Shown here: positions 32,100-38,851 of the stretch, one piece after another
Layout of the letters: every line of letters begins with the position of its first letter
Position numbering within the stretch: the stretch's first letter is position 1
Assembly: GCF_900128455.1 (NCBI RefSeq)
Contig: NZ_LT635783.1
Span: 2,505,935 to 2,569,934 of the forward strand
DNA length: 64,000 nt
From: Bacteroides mediterraneensis
GTDB lineage: Bacteria; Bacteroidota; Bacteroidia; Bacteroidales; Bacteroidaceae
Reading direction: 5' to 3'
Notes under the pieces: model-generated
The model's input: the letters and a program-made list of their open reading frames with translations, nothing else
Databases searched by the model: none
Told to the model about the DNA's origin: nothing
Position numbers and translations under genes: made by a program

Positions 32100-32142
32100 A
32101 ATCAGGAATTTATACCTAGTTAGTATGGATAAATTCCTGATT
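32100..32142. terminator. Bidirectional hairpin between cassettes A and B
   Basis: AATCAGGAATTTAT (32100-32113) and ATAAATTCCTGATT (32129-32142) are a perfect 14-bp inverted repeat between two convergent cassette ends. It would end transcription of whichever cassette faces the promoter. Confidence 0.6.
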
Positions 32143-32150
32143 CCTTTAAT

Positions 32151-32594
32151 CTAAATGACAATATCTTGTACCCCGTCGGGTAAACTATCAAGACCTGACA
32201 TATAAAGTTCAAACTGAGACCCAGTGCCAATAGATTTTATTTTTGCCAACAATTTTATTCCTGAACGAGCACAATATATGTCTACATATTTATCATCTAC
32301 AATTTTATACTTTAAGATATTATCTAATAAAACACCACTTTTATAAATCGTATTATACTTAAACTCTTTTTTCGGTGATATTTCAAAACTTATTAGTAGA
32401 TAGGATATACCATATCCATTCGATGTTATCATCAGTTCAATAATGGAATCACAATTAATATTTGAACTAATTTTAGACCACATTCTACCAATGTGAGTAA
32501 ATTCATTTGCGCTATATAAAGGCATATATGTTTTGTCATTCTTGTCCATCAACCCATTTTTTTTTGTAGTGACAACTGGTAGTAGTCCTCCCAC
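32151..32594 (-). CDS. Silent tail-fibre cassette B
   Basis: About 147 codons without their own start, running from the recombination site at 32581-32594 to TAG (plus 32151-32153). The product begins VGGLLPVVTTKKNGLMDKNDK, the classic head-proximal sequence of Bacteroides phage fibres, and ends LPDGVQDIVI. An in-frame ATG upstream of the site belongs to the neighbouring cassette DNA and is unlikely to be used. Inversion of 31829-32594 would fuse it to the expressed head and silence cassette A. Confidence 0.75.
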   Translation of the reverse strand: MGGLLPVVTTKKNGLMDKNDKTYMPLYSANEFTHIGRMWSKISSNINCDSIIELMITSNGYGISYLLISFEISPKKEFKYNTIYKSGVLLDNILKYKIVDDKYVDIYCARSGIKLLAKIKSIGTGSQFELYMSGLDSLPDGVQDIVI

Positions 32595-32605
32595 CTCGTC
32601 CGGAA

Positions 32606-32878
32606 GTGGGAGGACTACTTGGGATAAACCCCTCATGGTTGCACTGGAAGGGAGTTTTAGAGACAGACGTCGATGTTAATACTATCATAGAACCAGGAAC
32701 CTATCAAATATTATCATCACACACCGGCAATAACAAACCTCCGATTTTCGGACTTCTTGAAGTTTATGGTGATGAAAAAGGGGCTAATATCACGGTGCAG
32801 CGTGTAACTTCTTTTACGACGAATACTTCCGTACAAAGGGTTAAATCATCTGCAAATAGCTGGACGCAATGGGAATAA
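32606..32878 (+). CDS. Silent tail-fibre cassette C
   Basis: About 90 codons beginning at the GTG of the recombination site (VGGLLGINPSWLHWKG), with ETDVDVNTIIEPGTYQILS and ending SSANSWTQWE, a typical pyocin-knob-like fibre tip. It has no promoter or start codon with context. It needs two successive inversions (for example 31829-33334 and then the new head-to-C interval) to be expressed. It is oriented like cassette A. Confidence 0.75.
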   Translation: MGGLLGINPSWLHWKGVLETDVDVNTIIEPGTYQILSSHTGNNKPPIFGLLEVYGDEKGANITVQRVTSFTTNTSVQRVKSSANSWTQWE

Positions 32879-32880
32879 GT

Positions 32881-32915
32881 CTCATAATAGGAGGCCAGAA
32901 GCCTCCTATTATGAG
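32881..32915. terminator. Bidirectional hairpin between cassettes C and D
   Basis: CTCATAATAGGAGGC and GCCTCCTATTATGAG form a perfect 15-bp stem with a 5-nt loop, followed by ATTTTT on the plus strand. As with the A/B pair, it lies between two convergent cassette ends. Confidence 0.65.
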
Positions 32916-33334
32916 ATTTTTAAAAGATTCATTCCTTCTGTATTATTTGACAATGCTGGTGTAAATAGTGGTTTAAAGTAAGGGCCTGCATTATTGGTTA
33001 TGAGCGTGAGACTACAAATTCCAGTAACAGTGGATTTCTTTTTAAAGTAAATCGCAGTACCATCACAATAGAATTCCAAGGAACTGACATCACCACTAAT
33101 TTTCTTTATCTCCAAATCTGAATAATCTTTTATTGTTGAATTGATTGTCAATACAAAAGACTTAGTGCAATAACCGATAATTAATGCAGATATTGTATGA
33201 CCTATTGTGTTATCATTAATTGTAAGCTGATAAAGAATTTCATTGTTCCCGGTAGGTAACATTTTTGATTCTAAGGTGTTTTTACCAACAACTCCTTTTT
33301 TCGTAAGAATCACTTCTGGCAGTAGTTCTCCCAC
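32909..33334 (-). CDS. Silent tail-fibre cassette D
   Basis: About 141 codons from the site at 33321-33334 (VGELLPEVILTKKGVVGK) to TAA (plus 32909-32911), ending GMNLLKIS. The site has one base change that turns G-G into G-E. Codons upstream of the site, toward 33382, run into the recombinase leader and are not part of the cassette. Inversion of the whole 31829-33334 segment would place D behind the expressed head. C and D share the hairpin at 32881-32915. Confidence 0.75.
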   Translation of the reverse strand: MGELLPEVILTKKGVVGKNTLESKMLPTGNNEILYQLTINDNTIGHTISALIIGYCTKSFVLTINSTIKDYSDLEIKKISGDVSSLEFYCDGTAIYFKKKSTVTGICSLTLITNNAGPYFKPLFTPALSNNTEGMNLLKIS

Positions 33335-33384
33335 AAATACAAATTTGTGGAAACAACGCAAACAACGTATCTTCGGGCGCAAAA

Positions 33385-34578
33385 ATGGAAAAAATAAGAT
33401 ACCGCCTTGTTTACAACCGCAAGAAACAACTCAATAAGCAAGGAACAGCTCTAGTACAAGTCGAAGTATCCCTCAATCAGCGTAAAATATACTTCAAAAC
33501 AAACATTTACTTACGTCCGGAACACTGGGATAAGCAAATAGCTCAGGTCTGCAATCATCCTCAATCCAATGACCTGAACGCTATGCTTTTCGAGTATATC
33601 CTTCACCTGCAGGCCATAGAATTGTCTTTCTGGAAGAGGGGTATCCCGGCCACACTGTCACTATTGAAGGATGCTATAAAGAAAGATACCCCTGTTTCTG
33701 TTACGTTCCCAGTTTTTGCTAAGGAATACGTAAAGCACTCAGACAGACGTCAAAGCACGAAAGACAACCTAGTAACGACTATAAATGTATTGCAAGAATT
33801 CCGCCCAGGATTGGATTTTAAAGACATCACGTACACATTCCTGAAGGATTTTGAGGCATATTTACGGGAAAAAGGAAACGGAGTGAATACGGTGGCCAAA
33901 CACCTTCGACAGCTGCGTACGTTGGTCAATGAGGCTATCAATCAGGGATACATTCATGCAGACGCTTACCCGTTCCGTAAATTCAAGATAAAGCAGGAAA
34001 AAGGCCGGCACGAGTTTCTTACTCCGGACGAGCTGAAAAAGCTGGAGAACTTGGAAGTAAACGACCAGAAGTTACGCCATGTGCTCGATGCCTTCTTGTT
34101 CTGCTGCTACGTCGGCTTGCGATTCTCTGATTTCTGCCAGTTGGCTCCGGATAACTTTATCAAGGTTAATGGTAAAAAGTGGCTGCATTTCAAGTCAATC
34201 AAAACCGGAATAGAACTACGCCTTCCGTTACATCTTCTATTCGAAGGTAAGGCATTGGGCATTCTGGACCGCTACAACATAGAAGAATTTGCCAGCCTTG
34301 GATGTAATTCGGATGTGAACAAATACCTCGCACAGATAGCCGGAATGGCACGTATAAAGAAGCACATAACCTACCACACGGCCCGTCATACATGTGCGAC
34401 CCTACTCATCCATCAAGGGGTTCCAATAACGACAGTTCAGAAACTGCTTGGCCATACATCGGTCAAGACGACTGAGATTTATTCGGAGGTTCTTTCATCA
34501 ACAATTCTTCGGGATTTGAAGGCTGTAAAAACCCGGAAAAAACGGCTCGATTTTCAACCAAATTTCGCCGTCCGGTAG
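33385..34578 (+). CDS. Tyrosine recombinase of the shufflon
   Basis: 397 residues. An N-terminal arm domain (KIRYRLVYNRKKQLNKQGTALVQVEV), a SAM-like core-binding domain (VTFPVFAKEYVKHSDRRQ ... NTVAKHLRQLRTLVNEAI) and a catalytic domain with R in CYVGLRFSDFCQL, HTARHTCATLL (H, R, H), LGHTSVKTTEIY (H and Tyr) are all present. It is of the Bacteroides invertase type (Mpi/Tsr-like). It begins 51 bp beyond the last recombination site and outside the invertible DNA, so its expression does not depend on the array state. A second, unrelated recombinase at 36772 is the integrase. Confidence 0.85.
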   Translation: MEKIRYRLVYNRKKQLNKQGTALVQVEVSLNQRKIYFKTNIYLRPEHWDKQIAQVCNHPQSNDLNAMLFEYILHLQAIELSFWKRGIPATLSLLKDAIKKDTPVSVTFPVFAKEYVKHSDRRQSTKDNLVTTINVLQEFRPGLDFKDITYTFLKDFEAYLREKGNGVNTVAKHLRQLRTLVNEAINQGYIHADAYPFRKFKIKQEKGRHEFLTPDELKKLENLEVNDQKLRHVLDAFLFCCYVGLRFSDFCQLAPDNFIKVNGKKWLHFKSIKTGIELRLPLHLLFEGKALGILDRYNIEEFASLGCNSDVNKYLAQIAGMARIKKHITYHTARHTCATLLIHQGVPITTVQKLLGHTSVKTTEIYSEVLSSTILRDLKAVKTRKKRLDFQPNFAVR

Positions 34579-34582
34579 AGTT

Positions 34583-34608
34583 TGGGTAGATTTCTTATAC
34601 TCTACCCA
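34583..34608 (+). terminator. Hairpin after recombinase gene
   Basis: TGGGTAGA (34583-34590) and TCTACCCA (34601-34608) form a perfect 8-bp stem 5 bp after the recombinase stop. No U-run follows, so termination strength is uncertain. Confidence 0.45.
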
Positions 34609-34682
34609 GATTCTACTGACACGCCTTGTCATCCTTTTTGAAACCTTTTATTCTTTGTTCGTTTTTAACTTATTTTCCTTCG

Positions 34683-34712
34683 TTGGAAAAGGAAGGTAAA
34701 TGAGTAGATTTG
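34683..34712 (+). promoter_or_regulatory. Lysis cassette promoter
   Basis: TTG at 34683-34685, a 19-nt spacer and TAGATTTG at 34705-34712 form a full Bacteroidetes promoter. A strong terminator follows only about 20 bp later. Confidence 0.65.
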
Positions 34713-34729
34713 TGTGTGACTTATGAGAT

Positions 34730-34777
34730 AACGCCCATCAGCGTGTTCCATACTGGGATGCGCTTGTGGGCGTTTTT
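34730..34777 (+). terminator. Leader terminator ahead of lysis genes
   Basis: AACGCCCA (34730-34737) pairs with TGGGCGTT (34767-34774), with an inner AGCG/CGCT extension, followed by a T-run to 34777. It lies between the promoter at 34705 and the first lysis gene at 34801, so transcription of lysis genes would need read-through or antitermination. Confidence 0.7.
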
Positions 34778-34800
34778 GTTTAATCTAAAACCTTAGTAAG

Positions 34801-35202
34801 ATGAAAAGATTCGTTTTCATGTGTGTCGCACTGTTGATGTGCGTAGTGAGTGTTTTTGCGGAAACTTCCGTTAGTGTAGAACCTTCCGTTCCGGAGTTCC
34901 TGACCGGATTTTGCAGTTTCACCGGACTTGTTACAGTAGTAGTGCCTTCAGTTGTTGGTTTCATCGCTTCTAAGCTCCAGAACCCAATGAACAAGTGGGT
35001 TTCAATGTGGGTGACGGCTGTAGTTGGTGTGATTGTTACCTTCTTCTCGTGGTGGATGAATCTCGGCTTTCCTCCGGCAGACGCAAGTATCTGGGTTGTG
35101 GTGATTGATGCGTTGTTCGTAGCCCTGGCATCGACCGGAATTGTATCGTTAGTTACTTCGGAATGGCTGGCCAAGCTGTTCGGAAAGAAATCGGATGAAT
35201 AA
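34801..35202 (+). CDS. Membrane protein of lysis cassette
   Basis: 133 residues. It has a signal-peptide-like N-terminus (MKRFVFMCVALLMCVVSVFAET, shown here only to the cleavage-like AET region), then hydrophobic segments around residues 42-57, 67-84 and 98-117. This is compatible with a holin or accessory lysis protein, but it carries no family signature. Its stop overlaps the next start by 1-2 bp, supporting co-translation with the holin and amidase. Confidence 0.55.
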   Translation: MKRFVFMCVALLMCVVSVFAETSVSVEPSVPEFLTGFCSFTGLVTVVVPSVVGFIASKLQNPMNKWVSMWVTAVVGVIVTFFSWWMNLGFPPADASIWVVVIDALFVALASTGIVSLVTSEWLAKLFGKKSDE

Positions 35203-35693
35203 TGCCGAACCTAGTTACCATCATAGCCCCGCAGCTGCTGGTTGCCGGGGCTTACTCCTTTGTAGGAGAGATAAGAAGCGTTGTCTTTGAGCTTCGCTGG
35301 ATGCTGGTCTTCATTGTAGCCATGATTATAGCTGATTTTGTCCTGGGTATCATTGACAGCGTGGTCAAACGAGGTGAGGATTTCAGGTTTAGCAGGGCTG
35401 GACGCCGGACGATGTGTAAGTTCATCGAATATAATTCGTATCTGGTGCTGGGATTCGGTTTTGGTGTTGCTATTCTCCAGCCTGTAGGTATTTGTTCCTA
35501 TACGGTATCGTCAATGTGCGGACTTGGAATAGCTATTGTATTTGAATTTGACTCAATCATGGAACATGTATGTGAAATTCATGGAATCAAGAACAAGGTT
35601 TCCATTAAGCGGCTGCTGGTTGGTTACATAAAGAAGAAGTATGCGGCTGCTGGAGAAATAATCGAAGAAGTAACTAAGGAGGAGAAGAAATGA
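35202..35693 (+). CDS. Phage holin
   Basis: 163 residues with three or four membrane segments (about residues 5-18, 30-50, 80-98 and 100-118), the motif ADFVLGIIDSVVKRGEDF between segments, and a charged cytoplasmic C-terminus (IIEEVTKEEKK). The ADF.LGI...R.E.F pattern is typical of phage holin family proteins. It would form the membrane hole that triggers lysis. It overlaps the amidase start by 4 bp. Confidence 0.7.
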   Translation: MPNLVTIIAPQLLVAGAYSFVGEIRSVVFELRWMLVFIVAMIIADFVLGIIDSVVKRGEDFRFSRAGRRTMCKFIEYNSYLVLGFGFGVAILQPVGICSYTVSSMCGLGIAIVFEFDSIMEHVCEIHGIKNKVSIKRLLVGYIKKKYAAAGEIIEEVTKEEKK

Positions 35694-36181
35694 ATAAGAT
35701 AGATGCTATTATAATCCATTGCTCAGCCACAAAAGCCGGGTTGGACATCGGTAAGAAGGAAATCACCCAGATGCACCTACAGAGAGGATTTTCTACGATT
35801 GGCTATAATTACGTTATCCGGTTGAATGGTACGGTGGAAGTTGGCCGTAGTCTGACCATCGACGGCGCTCATTGCAATTCAAAAGGCTTTAGTGGTGTAA
35901 GCTATAACAAGCATAGTATCGGCATCTGTTACATCGGTGGGCTGGATGCGCAGGGTAAAGCAGCCGATACACGGACGCCGGCGCAGAAGAAGGCGCTGGC
36001 CAAACTGATTAAGGAGCTTTGCGGAAAGTACCAGATTGTGGAAGTATTGGGCCATCGTGACACATCGCCAGATTTGGACGGTGATGGAATTGTGGAACCT
36101 GAAGAGTGGACTAAGATGTGTCCCTGCTTCGATGTGCGTACGGAATATCCGTTCATCCCTGAAATTGTAGTCAAGCCATGA
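35690..36181 (+). CDS. N-acetylmuramoyl-L-alanine amidase endolysin
   Basis: 163 residues, a minimal Amidase_2 (T7 lysozyme-type) enzyme. Likely zinc ligands are in IIHCSAT (H10), GAHCNSKG and the C-terminal MCPCFDV; the catalytic-type region is GHRDTSPDLDGDG. It contains a Ca-binding-like loop, DLDGDGIVEPEEW, common in Bacteroides phage amidases. It cuts the bond between muramic acid and L-Ala. No signal peptide is seen, so release depends on the holin. The start and stop overlap neighbours by 4 bp. Confidence 0.85.
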   Translation: MNKIDAIIIHCSATKAGLDIGKKEITQMHLQRGFSTIGYNYVIRLNGTVEVGRSLTIDGAHCNSKGFSGVSYNKHSIGICYIGGLDAQGKAADTRTPAQKKALAKLIKELCGKYQIVEVLGHRDTSPDLDGDGIVEPEEWTKMCPCFDVRTEYPFIPEIVVKP

Positions 36182-36642
36182 AATACTTACCATATCTTTT
36201 AATAACTGTACTGGCTTTCGGTTTAGGATGGTGCAGCCGTTCACCAACTAAGGGTAATATCTGTAATTCCGATACAATTACATCAGTTCATGTGGTTACA
36301 AAGGTTGAAGTGGATACTCAGTATATTTTATTCCCTGTACCTTATCTTGCCTGGATTGATAACTCTGACACAATCCATGTGAGTGACACGTGCTGGCACC
36401 TGCGTGAATACAAGGAATACCGTGACAGCAACTACTATGCTAAAATCAGCGGTGTGTCTCCACGGCTGGATGAAATCAAAGTCTATCAAAAGACGGTGAC
36501 ACAGTACGTGTACAGAGATAGAATCGTGTCAAATAAGCAAAAGAGATGGGGGCTTGGGTTGTCGGCTGGATATGGCGTTGGACGAAATGGTTTGTCTCCG
36601 GTATTGGCTGTGACTGTCAATTACAACTTGTGGCAGTTTTAA
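36178..36642 (+). CDS. Spanin-like or DUF6808-type lysis-cassette protein
   Basis: 154 residues. An N-terminal membrane anchor (YLLITVLAFGLGWC) may also be read as a lipobox ending at Cys20, and is followed by a periplasmic part with coiled and beta character and a C-terminal KRWGLGLSAGYGVGRNGL resembling an outer-membrane strand. Proteins like this (I recall DUF6808) close lysis cassettes of Bacteroides phages and could act as spanins. It overlaps the amidase by 4 bp and is the last phage gene on the plus strand. Confidence 0.5.
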   Translation: MKYLPYLLITVLAFGLGWCSRSPTKGNICNSDTITSVHVVTKVEVDTQYILFPVPYLAWIDNSDTIHVSDTCWHLREYKEYRDSNYYAKISGVSPRLDEIKVYQKTVTQYVYRDRIVSNKQKRWGLGLSAGYGVGRNGLSPVLAVTVNYNLWQF

Positions 36643-36732
36643 ATACAATATTTTCTCAAAATTATATACAACTTTTCTTGAAAATTATATGCATCTTTGT
36701 GGTGTAGAAGCTCGTCTTATTTCTGAGGCGAC

Positions 36733-36769
36733 AAGCCCCGACCAGATTAATATCCAGAAGGGGCTTTTC
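36733..36769. terminator. Terminator between lysis genes and integrase
   Basis: AAGCCCC (36733-36739) and GGGGCTT (36760-36766) form a perfect stem with TTTT after it. It lies between the convergent lysis and integrase transcripts and may work both ways. Confidence 0.7.
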
Positions 36770-36771
36770 CA

Positions 36772-38007
36772 TTATCCTCTCATCATCATAATATCAGAAC
36801 GGAGTTCAATATATTGCTTGTATTTTTCTGGGTTGTCCACGTAATCAATCACACGAGATATGGCCATATCCGCCTGTTTTTGCCGGACTTTGGTGTAGTA
36901 CCGGATAACTCCCTTTGATTTGTCCGAGTGGCCCAGACAGTAGTCTATTATACCGTCAGGAATACCTATTTCAGAGGCGTACTGGGCGAAAGACTTGCGG
37001 GCTGAATAAAATGTAACTCGTTCATCAATATTCAATTCCTCAGCCAAATCTCCAAGAGAATACGTAACATACTGAGAAAAGTTGTGATATGTGAATTTAT
37101 ACCCAAAGTCAAGCTTTCCCGTCCTTTTATCCATCCATCTGCATATTATCTCTCTTGCCTGAGATGGAATTGTAAAGGTGACCACATTATCCGACTGCAT
37201 TCTTCCTTTAGTCTTTGAGCGTGAATATTCCAATACGTCTTTTCTAAAGTCTGTTTGCATAATGTCTATAAGATTCATTCCTCCCAGATAAAAGGAAAGG
37301 CAAAAAAGGTCACGTGCCATAATCAACTTTCTCTTTTCTGGTGAAGATTCACGAATCTTGTTAAAATTCTGTACCGTCAAATCAAGTTTCCTGATTGGAG
37401 CCGCAGATATTCGCGTGGTTACGAAAGGATGTATGTCATAAGATATGTTCCACTCTCTTATCGCTCTGTTGATTACTGACTTCATCTGAGCAAGCATTGT
37501 GTTTACTGTAGCTTCGGTCACTTTCCGCTTCCGTATGAATGCCGCAAAATTCTGGACTAATGACGGGGTTAAGTCTGAGAGAAGTATGTCCCCCCTTGCA
37601 AAGTCCCGAAAATACCTCCCCACCCTTTCAATAGACAATGCGTATGAATCTCTTCCCTCAGATTTAAGATAATCAACAAAACTTCCACATGCCGATGAAA
37701 AAGTTCGTTCTTCGGAAAGATTGTCAGTAGATATGATTTCTTTAATTTGACGGCAGGAATAAAGTTCCAGATGTTTTATCGAGTCCAATTTCTCTTGAAG
37801 GTCATCAAGAATGTTCCTGAGTTTCCGGTTTATCGCAGATGCATCTGGATGCTTCACGACCTGGCCGTTCTTAAACTGGTTCTCTGAAATAATGAATCGT
37901 GTGACGATATATGTTGTTTCATGCTTGTGGCGGAGTGCAATTCTTATCTTATGCCTTCCGTCCTTTAATACTTTTGCCTTAAAAATGGTAAGTGATAGAG
38001 TTGCCAT
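36772..38007 (-). CDS. int: Prophage integrase (tyrosine recombinase)
   Basis: 411 residues from the ATG at plus 38005-38007 (MATLSLTIFKAKVLKDGRHK). It has an arm-binding N-terminus, a core-binding domain (FVDYLKSEGRDSYALSIERVGRYF) and a catalytic domain with FYSARKSFAQYAS, CLGHSDKSKGVIRYY (His and Tyr). The usual box I Arg is not seen; the motif reads YLGGMNLIDIMQ. IntDOT of Bacteroides conjugative elements likewise lacks the first Arg. The gene faces the 3' end of tRNA-Thr at 38153, the probable attachment site. Confidence 0.85.
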   Translation of the reverse strand: MATLSLTIFKAKVLKDGRHKIRIALRHKHETTYIVTRFIISENQFKNGQVVKHPDASAINRKLRNILDDLQEKLDSIKHLELYSCRQIKEIISTDNLSEERTFSSACGSFVDYLKSEGRDSYALSIERVGRYFRDFARGDILLSDLTPSLVQNFAAFIRKRKVTEATVNTMLAQMKSVINRAIREWNISYDIHPFVTTRISAAPIRKLDLTVQNFNKIRESSPEKRKLIMARDLFCLSFYLGGMNLIDIMQTDFRKDVLEYSRSKTKGRMQSDNVVTFTIPSQAREIICRWMDKRTGKLDFGYKFTYHNFSQYVTYSLGDLAEELNIDERVTFYSARKSFAQYASEIGIPDGIIDYCLGHSDKSKGVIRYYTKVRQKQADMAISRVIDYVDNPEKYKQYIELRSDIMMMRG

Positions 38008-38047
38008 AATGATTAAAAAATTTAAGGATACTCCAGGGATACTCACA

Positions 38048-38067
38048 GGATTGTAAATTTACAATCC
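38048..38067. repeat. Perfect 20-bp palindrome near the prophage end
   Basis: GGATTGTAAA followed by TTTACAATCC, between the integrase start and the tRNA. It may be an integrase or excisionase arm site, or a leader hairpin of the integrase gene. Confidence 0.45.
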
Positions 38068-38108
38068 AAATCCTTTTTTTTAATCATCGCAATAAGCTGT
38101 AGAAAATA

Positions 38109-38144
38109 GAAAAACCGCCTAATTTACAGTGTAATAAGCGGTTC
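38109..38144 (-). terminator. Terminator downstream of tRNA-Thr
   Basis: On the minus strand AACCGC and GCGGTT arms (plus 38138-38143 and 38113-38118) are followed by a U-run. It ends the tRNA transcript inside what should be prophage DNA, so the element supplies a new terminator after integrating. Confidence 0.6.
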
Positions 38145-38152
38145 TAAATGGG

Positions 38153-38225
38153 AGCCGAAAGCGGGACTCGAACCCGCGACTTACTCATTACGAATGAATT
38201 ACTCTACCAACTGAGTTATTTCGGC
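38153..38225 (-). tRNA. tRNA-Thr (CGT)
   Basis: Read on the minus strand: acceptor GCCGAAA/TTTCGGC, D-arm ACTC-AGTTGGTA-GAGT, anticodon arm ATTCA-TTCGTAA-TGAGT with anticodon CGT, variable loop AAGTC, T-arm GCGGG-TTCGAGT-CCCGC. No CCA is encoded. The 3' end faces the integrase gene, and the phage side begins just below 38153, so this tRNA is the likely integration site (attR in its 3' part). Confidence 0.9.
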
Positions 38226-38249
38226 AACGTGTCTCGTTGAAAACGGTTG

Positions 38250-38280
38250 CAAAATTACTGTTTTCCTGAAACCTGCCAAA
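38250..38280 (-). promoter_or_regulatory. tRNA-Thr promoter
   Basis: On the minus strand TTTG (plus 38277-38280), a 19-nt spacer and TAATTTTG (plus 38250-38257) form a full promoter 24 bp before the tRNA. Apart from this, the stretch 38281-38560 shows no feature. Confidence 0.7.
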
Positions 38281-38576
38281 CAAAAATGAGTTTTTTTTCA
38301 AGAAAACTGCATTTTTTCTATCCACATCCCCCGTCTCACGACCCACAGAGAAGATTTGGTACCTAAATCTTGCACCATTTACCCCATAATTACTGAGATA
38401 TAATTCAACGGTTTTCCACTTATACCCGCAAAAGGGAACAACGTCTGAAAGAATTGCTGCTTTCTATCATGCAAACAAAAAGACAAACAAGGACGGAGAA
38501 AAGAAATGAAGAGACGAAAAAGAAATATTTTTGTAAAAACTTTCGATAATCACCCTTTCATTTGAATAGAAATGTG

Positions 38577-38851
38577 TATATTTGCACTCCGAATTATGAC
38601 GTGACAAAAGAGTTTAATGGATTACTGGTTAAGACATAGAAAGAATACACACATATTCGGAATTCCGGCGGACTGGATGAATGCCGGAAGCCATTCTCTT
38701 TTTCCCTCATGTCATTTTTTCCCTGAATATTTGAGTTTCCCTTTATTATTTACACCCGGAATTGCTTTTCGGCAAATCCGGGCGTTTTTTCGTATATACG
38801 AACGCAAAAGAATAATAATACAAGATATATAAGACTATTTGTAATAAGGTA
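38577..38851 (+). promoter_or_regulatory. carA promoter and structured leader with attenuator-like terminator
   Basis: A -7 box TATATTTG (38577-38584) starts a leader of about 265 nt. It contains a hairpin TTCCGGC (38663-38669) / GCCGGAA (38683-38689) and then a strong intrinsic terminator, CCCGGA (38755-38760) / TCCGGG (38777-38782) with TTTTTT at 38785-38790, about 60 nt before carA. This fits transcription attenuation, perhaps by pyrimidine or arginine supply. No known riboswitch is recognised. Confidence 0.55.

Larger units (their letters stand above)
31829..33334. repeat. Four 14-bp recombination sites of the tail-fibre shufflon
   Basis: GTGGGAGGACTACT occurs at 31829-31842 (+), 32581-32594 (-) and 32606-32619 (+), and with one mismatch (GTGGGAGAACTACT) at 33321-33334 (-). 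Each copy encodes V-G-(G/E)-L-L in the same phase at the start of a cassette. The alternating orientation gives the order head-A> <B C> <D, allowing all four cassettes to be placed behind the single head by inversions. The recombinase gene lies just outside at 33385. Confidence 0.85.

Noticed and set aside
30225-33334. A diversity-generating retroelement acting on the fibre genes
   Set aside because: No reverse transcriptase gene or template/variable repeat pair is seen; inversion sites and a recombinase explain the region.
38617-38832. 71-codon ORF in the carA leader as a possible leader peptide
   Set aside because: It runs through both hairpins and the terminator and has no run of regulatory codons; it is better explained as a chance ORF.
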